Source of the DNA: Rhodospirillales bacterium
GTDB taxonomy: Bacteria > Pseudomonadota > Alphaproteobacteria > Rhodospirillales > Casp-alpha2
DNA: 36,257 nucleotides
Direction of reading: 5' to 3'
Assembly: GCA_021775095.1 (NCBI GenBank)
Contig: JAJFII010000082.1
Span: forward strand, 1-36,257
The notes below the pieces were generated by a model. The model ran no database searches, was not told the DNA's origin, and saw only the letters and a list, made by a program, of their open reading frames with translations. A program made the position numbers and the translations under genes. Below, in pieces: positions 25,912 through 34,011 of this stretch; position 1 is the first letter of the stretch, and each line of letters starts with the position of its first letter.

Positions 25912-27243
25912 TTATGCGACGGAATATAGGTCGATGGGCGTTGATAAACCGCGAACGGAAATCGACCCAATCCGATCGCAGGGCACGCCAGCCGTATGTT
26001 TTCTGGTGGATTCAGAGATCAATATATCTGTGTTATATTGTTTATTAAGGGCTTCGAGGCGGGCCGCCATATTGACCGTATTGCCGTGCACCGTATAGTT
26101 TAATCGCCCGCTGCCGCCGACGTTGCCGGCAACCACCGGGCCGGTGCAAATGCCAATTCGTGTTCGGACCTGGGTACCGCCGAATTGGTTGTCTCGCGTT
26201 AACTGCTGCAACTCCCTGGCCGCTTTAACTGCATTTTCAGCATGCAATGGGTCCTCAACGGGCACATTAAACGTCGCCAATATGGCATCGCCCTGAAACT
26301 GCGTAATCACCCCTTTGTTGCGCGAAATCACTTCTGCCGCCCCATCAAAATAGGCGTTCAGGATTTCGACAATACCCTGCGGACCTTTACTTTCTGTAAG
26401 GGTGGTGAACTCGGCGATGTCGGCAAACAGCACCGTTGCTGTCCGTTCAAGGGGTTCCAAGGCCCCTTTGTCGGCAATCAGCGTCTGGGCGACGGCCTGC
26501 GGCACGTATTTCCCAAAAACATCCGATAACAAGCGCCGTTCCTGATCAAGCTCGAGCTGACGCATAACGGTTCGACGGGCGCGGGTCATGACCACGGCGA
26601 TGAGGATTGCAACAACCATAAACGCTAATGATTCCTGGATACGGCTGCCCGTTCCAACGAAATTCGGGTTCAGGAAGATATCTATGAACTGCTGATTGGT
26701 TGGTTTAACACCAATATCGACCCATTCGTAACGGACTTCCATGTCATGAATTGCCCAATAAAAGGCGGTGAGCCACCCGGCAACACCAACCACACCGGTC
26801 CAGACCACCAATCGCGGTGAAAAACTAAAGGCCGATACCGCCAGAACGACAAAATAAAACGGGAAAAGGGTATTACGGAAAGTGATAACCTGAGGCAAAT
26901 CGACGGTATCAAACATCGGCTGAGTTGCGATTAATGCGGACAACACGATCACATCGACAGCGACCAAAAGATATTTGATCCACCACCGGTCGTAGGACGA
27001 TCCGATCAGGCGAAAATGCACCAGACCGAGACTGGCGAAGCCAATAAACAGGGCGAAAAATTCGAAGGCGCGACCCGGGTCCGGTGATCGGCTGCTAATG
27101 ATAAACAGGCCAATGAGGACCAGCGCCACCGTACGCCCCTTGATGGCCAGTTTCAGGCCCGTTTCCTCGGCTTCCGCCAGAGCTTGAATATGGGCCGCGT
27201 CCGGCGCATCCTTGTCCGCCGTTGCCAGATGTTTTACGCCCAC
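25912..27243 (-). CDS. Membrane class III nucleotide cyclase
   Basis: A 443-residue protein with about six membrane segments (residues ~40-220), a short linker helix (FGKYVPQAVAQTL, about 243-255) and a class III cyclase domain. Metal-binding Asp275 (FADIAEF) and Asp319 (QGDAILATF) are present, as are the transition-state residues Asn391 and Arg395 (NTVNMAARLE) and Thr384 at one substrate-specifying position. The other substrate-specifying position, usually Lys four residues before the second Asp, is Gln315. It should make cAMP or a related cyclic nucleotide in response to a membrane signal. The GTG start (AAGGA seven bases upstream) lies ten bases after the VOC gene stop, so the two are one transcript. 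Confidence 0.88.
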   Translation of the reverse strand: MGVKHLATADKDAPDAAHIQALAEAEETGLKLAIKGRTVALVLIGLFIISSRSPDPGRAFEFFALFIGFASLGLVHFRLIGSSYDRWWIKYLLVAVDVIVLSALIATQPMFDTVDLPQVITFRNTLFPFYFVVLAVSAFSFSPRLVVWTGVVGVAGWLTAFYWAIHDMEVRYEWVDIGVKPTNQQFIDIFLNPNFVGTGSRIQESLAFMVVAILIAVVMTRARRTVMRQLELDQERRLLSDVFGKYVPQAVAQTLIADKGALEPLERTATVLFADIAEFTTLTESKGPQGIVEILNAYFDGAAEVISRNKGVITQFQGDAILATFNVPVEDPLHAENAVKAARELQQLTRDNQFGGTQVRTRIGICTGPVVAGNVGGSGRLNYTVHGNTVNMAARLEALNKQYNTDILISESTRKHTAGVPCDRIGSISVRGLSTPIDLYSVA

Positions 27244-27253
27244 CTGCCCATCC

Positions 27254-27706
27254 TTAAGAGGCTTTTTCGATGAATTCCACGGTTACACCATCAGTGTCGC
27301 GCATATAAACAACCCGGCTTCCGGTGTTTGGCCCCTTGTCGATGGCGACGGGTGCACCCAGTTCCTTAAACGTGTAGGACCGGGCCGCCGCCATGGCCGC
27401 GTCAATGTCATCAACATCATAGGCCAAATGGGCGTAACCGGCGTCACAGGGTCGGCACTCCACCCGACCCCGGTCCTCCGGTCCATGGTATTGGATCAGT
27501 TCCAGGCGATGTTCCGGGCCCTGCACGTAGGCAACCTCGATATCCGCACCGGGAACTCCGGAGATCTGTTGCACAAGATTTGGATCCCTTGGGGCGCGGT
27601 TGATCAGCTCGAACCCCAAACCCAAACAAAAAAATCCGACGATTCGATCCAGATCCGACACCGTAAAACTCGTGTGATTGGTCCTGAAAACTGTAAAATC
27701 TGCCAT
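27254..27706 (-). CDS. VOC-family (glyoxalase-fold) protein
   Basis: A 150-residue vicinal-oxygen-chelate protein with the paired beta-alpha-beta-beta-beta modules. Candidate metal ligands are His11 (NHTSFTV), the Glu in LELIQYHGP, the His in YAHLAYDVDD and the Glu in VTVEFIEK. This layout resembles lactoylglutathione lyase/methylmalonyl-CoA epimerase-like members, but the reaction cannot be assigned. The ATG has an excellent AAGGAG seven bases upstream. The membrane cyclase gene follows after ten bases. The ligand-binding potential of VOC proteins next to a cyclase is noted, but no functional link is shown. Confidence 0.82.
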   Translation of the reverse strand: MADFTVFRTNHTSFTVSDLDRIVGFFCLGLGFELINRAPRDPNLVQQISGVPGADIEVAYVQGPEHRLELIQYHGPEDRGRVECRPCDAGYAHLAYDVDDIDAAMAAARSYTFKELGAPVAIDKGPNTGSRVVYMRDTDGVTVEFIEKAS

Positions 27707-27858
27707 TCTTATTCTCCTTTTCGCAGGTTATCCTATTCGGTTGAACGTTCTACGACCCTCCATCCCCTGGAGAAATCTGTTTGGATGGACGCGTTAAATA
27801 AACAATAGTCCTGGTAGCGCCCACAGGAAAGACGTCTGAATTTTGCTCGTGACAGGGA

Positions 27859-29148
27859 TCATTTCGCCCAGGGGAAACTGCTTCTCGGAGCGAGCCTGCC
27901 GCCGTCCTGCCCGAGCGTTTCAGCGATCCGCAACCCTTCGTTCCACTTGGCCATCCGCTCTGAACGGGCAAAGGAACCGACTTTCAATTGTTTTACCCCC
28001 CAGCCAACCGCCAAATGAACAATCGTCGTATCCTCTGATTCGCCGGAACGGGCCGACACAAGGGCCTGCCAACCAGCGGCCCGTGAGGCCTCTAGAGCGG
28101 CTTTTGATTCACTCAGGGTTCCGGCCTGGTTGGGTTTGATCAATGCCGTATTACAGGCATTGATTGACTTTGCACTGGCGATCCTTTGCGCCGACGTACA
28201 GATAAAATCGTCGGCAACAATCTCTATTTTATCACCAGCCGCCGCCGTAAACCGGGCCATGGCATCGGCATCGTCTTCGCCCAGCGGGTCCTCTATGGCA
28301 ACAATGGGATATCGTTGTAACCACCCCAATAACATTTCAGACAGACCGTCCGAATCGACCTCTTTGTCATCGGCTGATAAGTGGTATCGGCCGTTGCTGC
28401 CAAAATCCGTCGCCGCAATATCAAGGGAGATGGCAACATCCTGTCCGGCAACAAAACCTGCCGCTTCAATGGCCCGGACTAAAAATTCCAAAGCTTGATC
28501 ATTGGATGAAAACGCTGGCCAGTAACCGCCTTCATCTGCCACCCCTTGCATCAGCCCGGCATCGCTCATCAATTGCCCGGCAAACCGGTATACGTCGGCG
28601 GTCCATTCAAGCGATTGCGCATAACTGTCCGCACCAACGGCAATAACCATAAAATCCTGGACGTCAACTCGACGTCCCGCATGGGCGCCACCGCCGAAAA
28701 TCTGGATTTCCGGCAGGGGCAGAAATGGCGTTTCATGGGGATTTGCTAAATACTGCCACAGGGGCAGGTTTTCAGCCGCAGCGGCGGCGTGAGCAACAGC
28801 CATCGACGTGGCAACCAGGGCATTGCCGCCCAAACGGTTTTTGTTGGGGGTTCCGTCCAGATCGATCATTGCCTGGTCAATTTGGCCCTGTTCTGTGACT
28901 TCCATGCCGGCTAATGTCGAACCGATTACGCCATTAACGGCGTTAATGGCGCCCGTGACGTCGTAACCACCGAAGATGGTGCCGCCATCTCGTTTGTCAA
29001 CGGCCTCGGCGCTGCCGGTGGATGCACCGGCGGGCGCAATAGCCCGTCCGAAATTGCCGCAATCGAGGTGGACATCAACTTCTACCGTCGGTCGTCCACG
29101 CGAGTCCCAAACGCGACGCCCGTGAACGGTTTTAATTTTCGAGCTCAT
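27859..29148 (-). CDS. Divergent enolase paralogue with substituted active-site residues
   Basis: A 429-residue enolase-superfamily protein of normal enolase length. The start is the ATG at 29146-29148, overlapping the kinase stop as ATGA; 24 upstream in-frame codons are rejected. The fold markers are present: DSRGRPTVEV, GASTG, VADEGGYWP (Glu206), SLDIAA (Asp243), IEDPL (Glu286), VADDF (Asp313), LIKPNQAGT (Lys338) and LKVGSFARSER (Lys389). However, the substrate-binding His of the SHRSGET motif is Ala366 (SARSGES, codon GCC at 28051-28053). The active-site Glu of QEFMI is Asp165, and GGEHADN has become GGAHAGR. It may therefore not be the glycolytic enolase. It is the last gene of a run with an APH-like kinase and two YeeE/YedE proteins. 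No symbol eno is given for that reason. Confidence 0.85.
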   Translation of the reverse strand: MSSKIKTVHGRRVWDSRGRPTVEVDVHLDCGNFGRAIAPAGASTGSAEAVDKRDGGTIFGGYDVTGAINAVNGVIGSTLAGMEVTEQGQIDQAMIDLDGTPNKNRLGGNALVATSMAVAHAAAAAENLPLWQYLANPHETPFLPLPEIQIFGGGAHAGRRVDVQDFMVIAVGADSYAQSLEWTADVYRFAGQLMSDAGLMQGVADEGGYWPAFSSNDQALEFLVRAIEAAGFVAGQDVAISLDIAATDFGSNGRYHLSADDKEVDSDGLSEMLLGWLQRYPIVAIEDPLGEDDADAMARFTAAAGDKIEIVADDFICTSAQRIASAKSINACNTALIKPNQAGTLSESKAALEASRAAGWQALVSARSGESEDTTIVHLAVGWGVKQLKVGSFARSERMAKWNEGLRIAETLGQDGGRLAPRSSFPWAK

Positions 29149-30164
29149 GTGTCCAGTTCCTTGACCCAGGCCTCGCTGATTTCTGACAAATGGTCTGGTG
29201 GATTTGTCAGCAAACCACAAGCCACCCGGCGCACTTTATCTTTCTGCTGCTCATCCGTTACATATTCGACGGGCGACTTTCCATCGATGCGGGCTAAAAA
29301 TAGCCCGGGTAATAATCGGGCCGTTCGGGTCTCTAGGTCCTGCACGGGTTCCCAATTGACGTTTGCCATATAGCTTTCCGCCATTTGCCGGAAGTTTTCC
29401 AGAAAACCCGAAACGGCATCGGGAACCCACAGACATTTAAGCAGAAAATGGTTCAAACAAAAGGCCAGATCAAATGCCGGGTCCCCGATACAGGCGCATT
29501 CCGCGTCGAGGAACACCGGGCCTTCGGGGCCGAGCAGGATGTTTTTTGGGCTTACGTCGCCATGGATCATGCAGAGTCTGGTTTCCGCCGTTTGCCGACT
29601 TAAACCAAAAAGCAATGATTTCAGATCTGGATGACGGTCAGCCGTTGCCTCCAAATAGGGTTCGAGCCGGATCGCATGAAAGATGTCGGTCCGGGGAAAC
29701 CGGTTTGCCACGTCTTTGTCCCCTACCGTTCCGCCATGAATCAATGCCAGTTTCCGGCCGGTTTGCGTCGCCGGATCGGGATCCGTTCGCCCGGCTCTCA
29801 GCTCGGTTTTCCACAGTTTGTAAATTGACGGATCGAGATATTCCATGGCAAACAACATGGCCTGTTCGTCCTGCATCAATAGAGCCGGTGCCGCACCGGC
29901 GACCAGGCCATTGGCAACCGAATACCAGGCCACTTCAAATCCATTGCGTTCGATCGGTGCCAACCAGTCTTTTTTGACTTTTAATTTCGCTAACGCCTGT
30001 TTTACGCAAAAAACCCGGCCCGGCGCGTTGACCTTCCAGATGTCCGATGAAACACCACCGGTAAGGGCCTCAAAAGAGGCGTCGTTAGGCGACGAAATTA
30101 AGCCTGCATCCTGCAAGGCTTTTATCATTTCAGGCGATGGTGTTTTATGGCAAGGATCTTCCAT
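29145..30164 (-). CDS. APH/choline-kinase-fold small-molecule kinase
   Basis: A 339-residue kinase of the aminoglycoside phosphotransferase fold. The ATP-anchoring Lys55 is in RVFCVKQ. The catalytic loop is MIHGDVSPKN (His201, Asp203, Asn208), and the metal-binding motif is FLDAECACIGDPAFDLAF with Asp220 and Glu222. Family members phosphorylate hydroxyl groups of small molecules (choline, methylthioribose, homoserine, sugars, antibiotics); the substrate here is not evident. The start ATG has no strong ribosome site. Thirty-four bases separate it from the preceding YeeE/YedE gene, and its stop overlaps the enolase-like start, so kinase and enolase paralogue are translationally coupled and probably act in one pathway. 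Confidence 0.82.
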   Translation of the reverse strand: MEDPCHKTPSPEMIKALQDAGLISSPNDASFEALTGGVSSDIWKVNAPGRVFCVKQALAKLKVKKDWLAPIERNGFEVAWYSVANGLVAGAAPALLMQDEQAMLFAMEYLDPSIYKLWKTELRAGRTDPDPATQTGRKLALIHGGTVGDKDVANRFPRTDIFHAIRLEPYLEATADRHPDLKSLLFGLSRQTAETRLCMIHGDVSPKNILLGPEGPVFLDAECACIGDPAFDLAFCLNHFLLKCLWVPDAVSGFLENFRQMAESYMANVNWEPVQDLETRTARLLPGLFLARIDGKSPVEYVTDEQQKDKVRRVACGLLTNPPDHLSEISEAWVKELDT

Positions 30165-30198
30165 GACAAATACCGCGCTCGTGCTCTCATTAAAAAAT

Positions 30199-30618
30199 TC
30201 AGTCGGGATTTTTACTCAATACCTGAACGCCGACCATACCGACGATCATTGCGGCAACAAAAACCATCGGTTTGATTAAACCAAAAGCCAATGCCGACAG
30301 CGCCGGACCAGGGCAAAACCCACCGATCCCCCATCCAATGCCAAACAAAATAGCACCGATGACAAGCGGCGGGTCGATATCGTTGCGGGTCGGCAATTGC
30401 AGTTTGGATTGGAAAAGCGTTGTCTCGTGACGCCTGGCGATGGCAAAGGCCGGTAGAGTGACCGCCAACGCACCTATCATGACCAGAGCAAGCGACGGGT
30501 CCCAAGCGCCGGTTACGTCTAAAAATCCAATAATCTTCGAGGGATCAATCATCCGAGAGATCGTCAGTCCGACGCCAAAAATCAGACCCGAAACCAATGC
30601 TGCCAATTGAACACGCAT
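30199..30618 (-). CDS. YeeE/YedE-family half transporter B
   Basis: A 139-residue membrane protein with four hydrophobic segments. The ATG at 30616-30618 has GGAGG seven bases upstream. The conserved block GWGIGGFCPGPAL carries the cysteine typical of YeeE/YedE sulfur-compound channels, and GLIFGVGLTISRMIDPSKIIGFLD is the family's N-terminal repeat. Full-length YeeE imports thiosulfate by a cysteine relay. Here the fold is split into two half-size proteins with the preceding gene (30631-31056), which presumably pair in the membrane. It is 12 bases after that gene and 34 bases before the kinase. Confidence 0.87.
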   Translation of the reverse strand: MRVQLAALVSGLIFGVGLTISRMIDPSKIIGFLDVTGAWDPSLALVMIGALAVTLPAFAIARRHETTLFQSKLQLPTRNDIDPPLVIGAILFGIGWGIGGFCPGPALSALAFGLIKPMVFVAAMIVGMVGVQVLSKNPD

Positions 30619-30630
30619 CAATTTTCCTCC

Positions 30631-31056
30631 CTATACCGGTAAATTGCGCATAATAAATACGGTCACGATTGCCGTTGCCATAAACAGCAGGGTCGCAATA
30701 AAGGACCTTGGCGAAAGCCGACCGATGCCACAGACACCATGGCCACTGGTGCAACCAGACCCAATCCGGGTGCCGATACCGACAAGCAATCCGGCGACGA
30801 TCAACATGGGTATATTGGCATCAATTTTTACCGGAGCAATACCCGGGCCAAATTCGCTGACCAAAACCGGGGCCAAGACCAAACCAGCCACAAATGCCGC
30901 GCGCCACCCTAAATTGGATTTATCAAAACGCAACAATCCACCCAAAATACCACTTATTCCGGCGATGCGACCGTTCGTCCACAGCAATAAGGCGGAGCCA
31001 ATACCGATCAGCAGACCACCGACCAGTGCAGATACCGGTGTAAAGTTTTCCATCAT
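30631..31056 (-). CDS. YeeE/YedE-family half transporter A
   Basis: A 141-residue membrane protein with four hydrophobic segments. The first of two adjacent ATG codons (31054-31056) is favoured by GAGG seven bases upstream. The signature GSGCTSGHGVCGIGRLSPRS contains two cysteines, one of them in the conserved position for sulfur-substrate relay. It pairs with the next gene to form a complete YeeE/YedE-like channel for thiosulfate, sulfide or another sulfur species (family knowledge; the substrate here is unproven). It is the first gene of the run that continues into the kinase and the enolase paralogue. A terminator at 31125-31147 isolates it from ndk. Confidence 0.87.
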   Translation of the reverse strand: MMENFTPVSALVGGLLIGIGSALLLWTNGRIAGISGILGGLLRFDKSNLGWRAAFVAGLVLAPVLVSEFGPGIAPVKIDANIPMLIVAGLLVGIGTRIGSGCTSGHGVCGIGRLSPRSFIATLLFMATAIVTVFIMRNLPV

Positions 31057-31124
31057 AGGATTTCCTCATTCTTTGCAACGTTACAAGTAGCGCAAATTTA
31101 AAAGGACCGTGGCCAAAATGCAAA

Positions 31125-31147
31125 CGGCCATCCAAATTGGATGGCCG
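31125..31147 (-). terminator. Rho-independent-type terminator of ndk
   Basis: CGGCCATCC (31125-31133) pairs perfectly with GGATGGCCG (31139-31147) around a five-base loop. On the minus strand the stem is followed by GTTTGCATTTT. It lies 33 bases after the ndk stop and before the YeeE/YedE run. Confidence 0.75.
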
Positions 31148-31180
31148 CGCAAATTCGATCAGCAAAAATCGCTGTCGTCG

Positions 31181-31603
31181 TTAACTGACAATTTCAGTTT
31201 GACTGAAAAAATAACAGATTTCCTGAGCGGCCGTATCAGGTGCGTCGGATCCGTGAACCGAGTTTGCTTCTATGCTTTCGGCAAAATCCTTGCGGATGGT
31301 CCCCTCATCGGCGTTGGCCGGGTTGGTAGCCCCCATGATTTCGCGGTTTTTAATAACGGCATTTTCGCCTTCCAAAACCTGTACGACGACGGGTCCGGAG
31401 GTCATAAAGTCACACAGTTCACCAAAGAACGCGCGCTCTTTGTGAACGGCATAAAACCCTTCGGCCTGTCCGCGCGTCAAATGAAGGCGCTTTTGGGCAA
31501 TGATCCGCAGTCCAGCGTCTTCAAAGCGTTGATTGATTTTGCCCGTCAGGTTGCGACGTGTGGCGTCTGGCTTAATGATGGAGAGCGTGCGCTCAATTGC
31601 CAT
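31181..31603 (-). CDS. ndk: Nucleoside diphosphate kinase
   Basis: A 140-residue NDK of standard length. It starts [15 protein letters not shown], and the phospho-accepting His117 is in NSVHGSDAP. It transfers the gamma phosphate from NTPs to NDPs. The ATG at 31601-31603 has AGGGG eight bases upstream; 42 further upstream in-frame codons have no family counterpart. It is a single-gene unit closed by the hairpin at 31125-31147, and is divergent from the ABC-F gene. Confidence 0.97.
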   Translation of the reverse strand: MAIERTLSIIKPDATRRNLTGKINQRFEDAGLRIIAQKRLHLTRGQAEGFYAVHKERAFFGELCDFMTSGPVVVQVLEGENAVIKNREIMGATNPANADEGTIRKDFAESIEANSVHGSDAPDTAAQEICYFFSQTEIVS

Positions 31604-31815
31604 CTGATATCCCCTTAAATGTTGAGTAAGAGCGTTTGATTGTTCTTTTCTATTTACCGCCCGACACATCAATTTTGACGGATTAACGGGCGCGGGCCGG
31701 TTTATAGCGCCCCAAGGCCAGCGTGGCAAGCGATAGAAGGCGCAATTTGTCGCCTGTTCAAAAGATCAATAAGGTGCATTTTCAATCGCGCCTTACCATG
31801 GTATCACCCCCGACC

Positions 31816-33702
31816 ATGTTACATATAAATGATCTCACCTATCGAATTGGCCCGCGCCTGTTGTTTGATCAGACAACAGTGGCCATCGCCTCAGGTCACA
31901 GGGTTGGCCTGGTTGGCCGCAATGGATCAGGCAAAACTACGTTGTTTCGAATGATTTTGGGTGAAATCAGTGGCGATGTGGGGGCCATCCAAATTCGCAA
32001 GGGGATGCGGGTCGGCACCGTCGCCCAGGAAGCGCCCTCCGGGTCAGATAGCCTGATCACCACAGTTTTAGCTGCCGACCAGGAATTGTCCGAGTTAAAC
32101 GCCCGCGCGGAAACCGCGACGGAGCCCCAGGAAATCGCCGAAATTCACACCCGCCTGGCTGACATAGACGCGCAAACAGCGCCGGCCCGTGCCGCGCGAA
32201 TTCTCGCCGGACTGGGTTTCGACGACGCCGCCCAGAACCGAGGTTGTACGGAGTTTTCCGGCGGCTGGCGTATGCGAGTCGCCCTGGCATCGACGCTTTT
32301 TGCCCGACCAGATCTATTGTTGCTGGACGAACCGACCAACCACCTGGACCTGGAAGCCGCCCTGTGGCTGGAGGGTTATTTGGCCGCATGGCAGGGAACT
32401 GTGGTTATTATTTCTCACGACAGAACGCTGCTTAATAAAGTTGTCACCCAAATCATTCATCTCGATGAATGCAAACTTGTCCGATACACCGGCGGTTATG
32501 ATCAGTTCGAGAACGCGCGCCGCGAAAAACAGAATCTCGATGCAAAATTACGCACCAAACAGATCGCAGAACGGCAAAAAATTGAGGCGTTTGTTGACCG
32601 CTTTCGTTATAAGGCGTCGAAAGCCAGGCAGGCACAAAGCCGCGTAAAGATGCTTGAGCGCATGGAACCGATTGCCTCGGCGGCAACAGAACAGACCGTC
32701 ACTTTTGATTTTCCAAATCCACCCCCGCTGCCGCCACCGCTGATAACCCTGGAAGAACTGGACGTCGGTTATGAAGCCGGCAATCCCATTTTGCGTCAAC
32801 TCGATTTGCGGATCGACATGGATGACCGCATCGGTCTGCTCGGCGCCAATGGGAATGGGAAATCAACGCTTGTTAAATTGCTCGCTGATCGACTGCAACC
32901 CATGGCCGGAAAAATTCACAAATCGTCAAAGCTGCGGATTGGTTATTTTGCCCAGCATCAGACTGACGAATTGGTCATAGATCAAACCCCCTATGACCAT
33001 GCCGCACGGGCCATGCCATTGGCACCGATGGCCAAGGTGCGGTCCCATTTGGGACGCTTTGGATTTTCCGGCGACAAAGCCAACACGGTTTGCGAAAATT
33101 TGTCCGGCGGGGAGAAAGCACGACTTCTGTTTGCGTTGATGAGTTTGGAGTCGCCGCATGTCCTGCTTTTAGATGAACCAACCAATCACCTTGATGTCGA
33201 TGCGCGAGAAGCCTTAGTCCAGGCGCTCAATACCTATGATGGCGCGGTTATCCTTGTTAGTCACGATGCCCATTTGCTGGAGCTCTCGTGTGATCGCCTG
33301 TGGCAGGTCGGCGACGGTAAAGTCCAGCCGTTTGACGGCGATTTAAGTGATTATCGGAAAATGCTCGTCGAACAACGACGTGATGAACGCCGCGCCCAAA
33401 AAGGCCTGCAGTCCGCCGAAGCGCCCAAATCAAATCGAAAACTGCAACGTCAGGAACGGGCGGCGCTGCGGGCCGAAACGGCGGAATTGCGAAAATCCGT
33501 TAAAACAGCGGAAAAACAATTGGAAAAACTCGTCATCAAACGGGATCAAATTGAGAAAACCCTGAGCGACCCGGAAATCTACAACGGGTCAACCGCTAAG
33601 CTCATGGAATTGCAGGTGAAACTTGGCGACATAAAAAACCAAATGGCAACGGCAGAAGAACGTTGGCTGGAAATCAGCGACGCCCTGGAAAAAGCCATAT
33701 AG
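31816..33702 (+). CDS. ABC-F ATPase (Uup/YheS-type)
   Basis: Two ABC ATPase domains in one 628-residue chain without membrane segments. Domain 1 has GRNGSGKTT (Walker A), FSGGWRMRVALA (signature) and LLLDEPTNHLD (Walker B). The linker is rich in Lys/Arg/Gln (EKQNLDAKLRTKQIAERQK, about 240-290). Domain 2 has GANGNGKST, LSGGEKARLLF and LLLDEPTNHLD. The C-terminus (about 555-628) is a charged coiled coil (ELRKSVKTAEKQLEKL) followed by a short helix. ABC-F proteins act on ribosomes. I took the start MLHINDLTYRIG, where family similarity begins; a GTG at 31723 or ATG at 31798 would add residues without a known counterpart, and none has a good ribosome site except weakly the GTG. Confidence 0.9.
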   Translation: MLHINDLTYRIGPRLLFDQTTVAIASGHRVGLVGRNGSGKTTLFRMILGEISGDVGAIQIRKGMRVGTVAQEAPSGSDSLITTVLAADQELSELNARAETATEPQEIAEIHTRLADIDAQTAPARAARILAGLGFDDAAQNRGCTEFSGGWRMRVALASTLFARPDLLLLDEPTNHLDLEAALWLEGYLAAWQGTVVIISHDRTLLNKVVTQIIHLDECKLVRYTGGYDQFENARREKQNLDAKLRTKQIAERQKIEAFVDRFRYKASKARQAQSRVKMLERMEPIASAATEQTVTFDFPNPPPLPPPLITLEELDVGYEAGNPILRQLDLRIDMDDRIGLLGANGNGKSTLVKLLADRLQPMAGKIHKSSKLRIGYFAQHQTDELVIDQTPYDHAARAMPLAPMAKVRSHLGRFGFSGDKANTVCENLSGGEKARLLFALMSLESPHVLLLDEPTNHLDVDAREALVQALNTYDGAVILVSHDAHLLELSCDRLWQVGDGKVQPFDGDLSDYRKMLVEQRRDERRAQKGLQSAEAPKSNRKLQRQERAALRAETAELRKSVKTAEKQLEKLVIKRDQIEKTLSDPEIYNGSTAKLMELQVKLGDIKNQMATAEERWLEISDALEKAI

Positions 33703-34011
33703 CTCCGGAACGGTTGCCTGTTACACCAGAACGTGGCTTTCCTATGGTCCGCCCTAATCGTCTGCATCCTCTTAATTGCACCCCTGGGATCGTGATTTTT
33801 GATTTTCCGGCAGGAAGGCATGCACAGGCGATGCGAGGCATCGGTAAGCGCGGCTGACGCCCCGCAAAAGCGAAAATCCCGACCCGCAGGGCGGTCCCCC
33901 CACCGGCGTCGTTGCACAGCGCTTGCGATGCGCCAGCATCATCGCACGTAACCTTCCTTGTCGGCGACCCGGACGCGCTGTCTCAGTGGTTCCAACTCGA
34001 GAAGACACGTT
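33703..34011. other. Structured intergenic region, possible dispersed palindromic element
   Basis: This 309-base spacer between the convergent ABC-F and PAS-GGDEF-EAL genes is GC-richer than most spacers here. It contains perfect short hairpins at 33829-33843 (CGATGC/GCATCG) and 33924-33946 (TGCGATG/CATCGCA), plus the second 19-bp repeat copy. Open frames occur on both strands but give low-quality, Arg/Cys/Pro-rich peptides and no ribosome site. I see no protein gene. Confidence 0.5.
33761..33779 (+). repeat. 19-bp direct repeat, copy 2
   Basis: An exact copy of the 19-mer at 1553-1571, in the same orientation, again a short distance (58 bases) downstream of a stop codon, and again followed by TGGGATC after a five-base insertion. 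Confidence 0.7.

Noticed and set aside
29149-29220. Longer start for the enolase paralogue at 29220
   Set aside because: The extra 24 residues overlap the kinase gene and have no family counterpart; the ATG at 29148 matches the enolase N-terminus and gives an ATGA overlap.
31604-31729. 42-codon N-terminal extension of ndk
   Set aside because: NDK proteins start at the [10 protein letters not shown] block; the ATG at 31603 has a good ribosome site.
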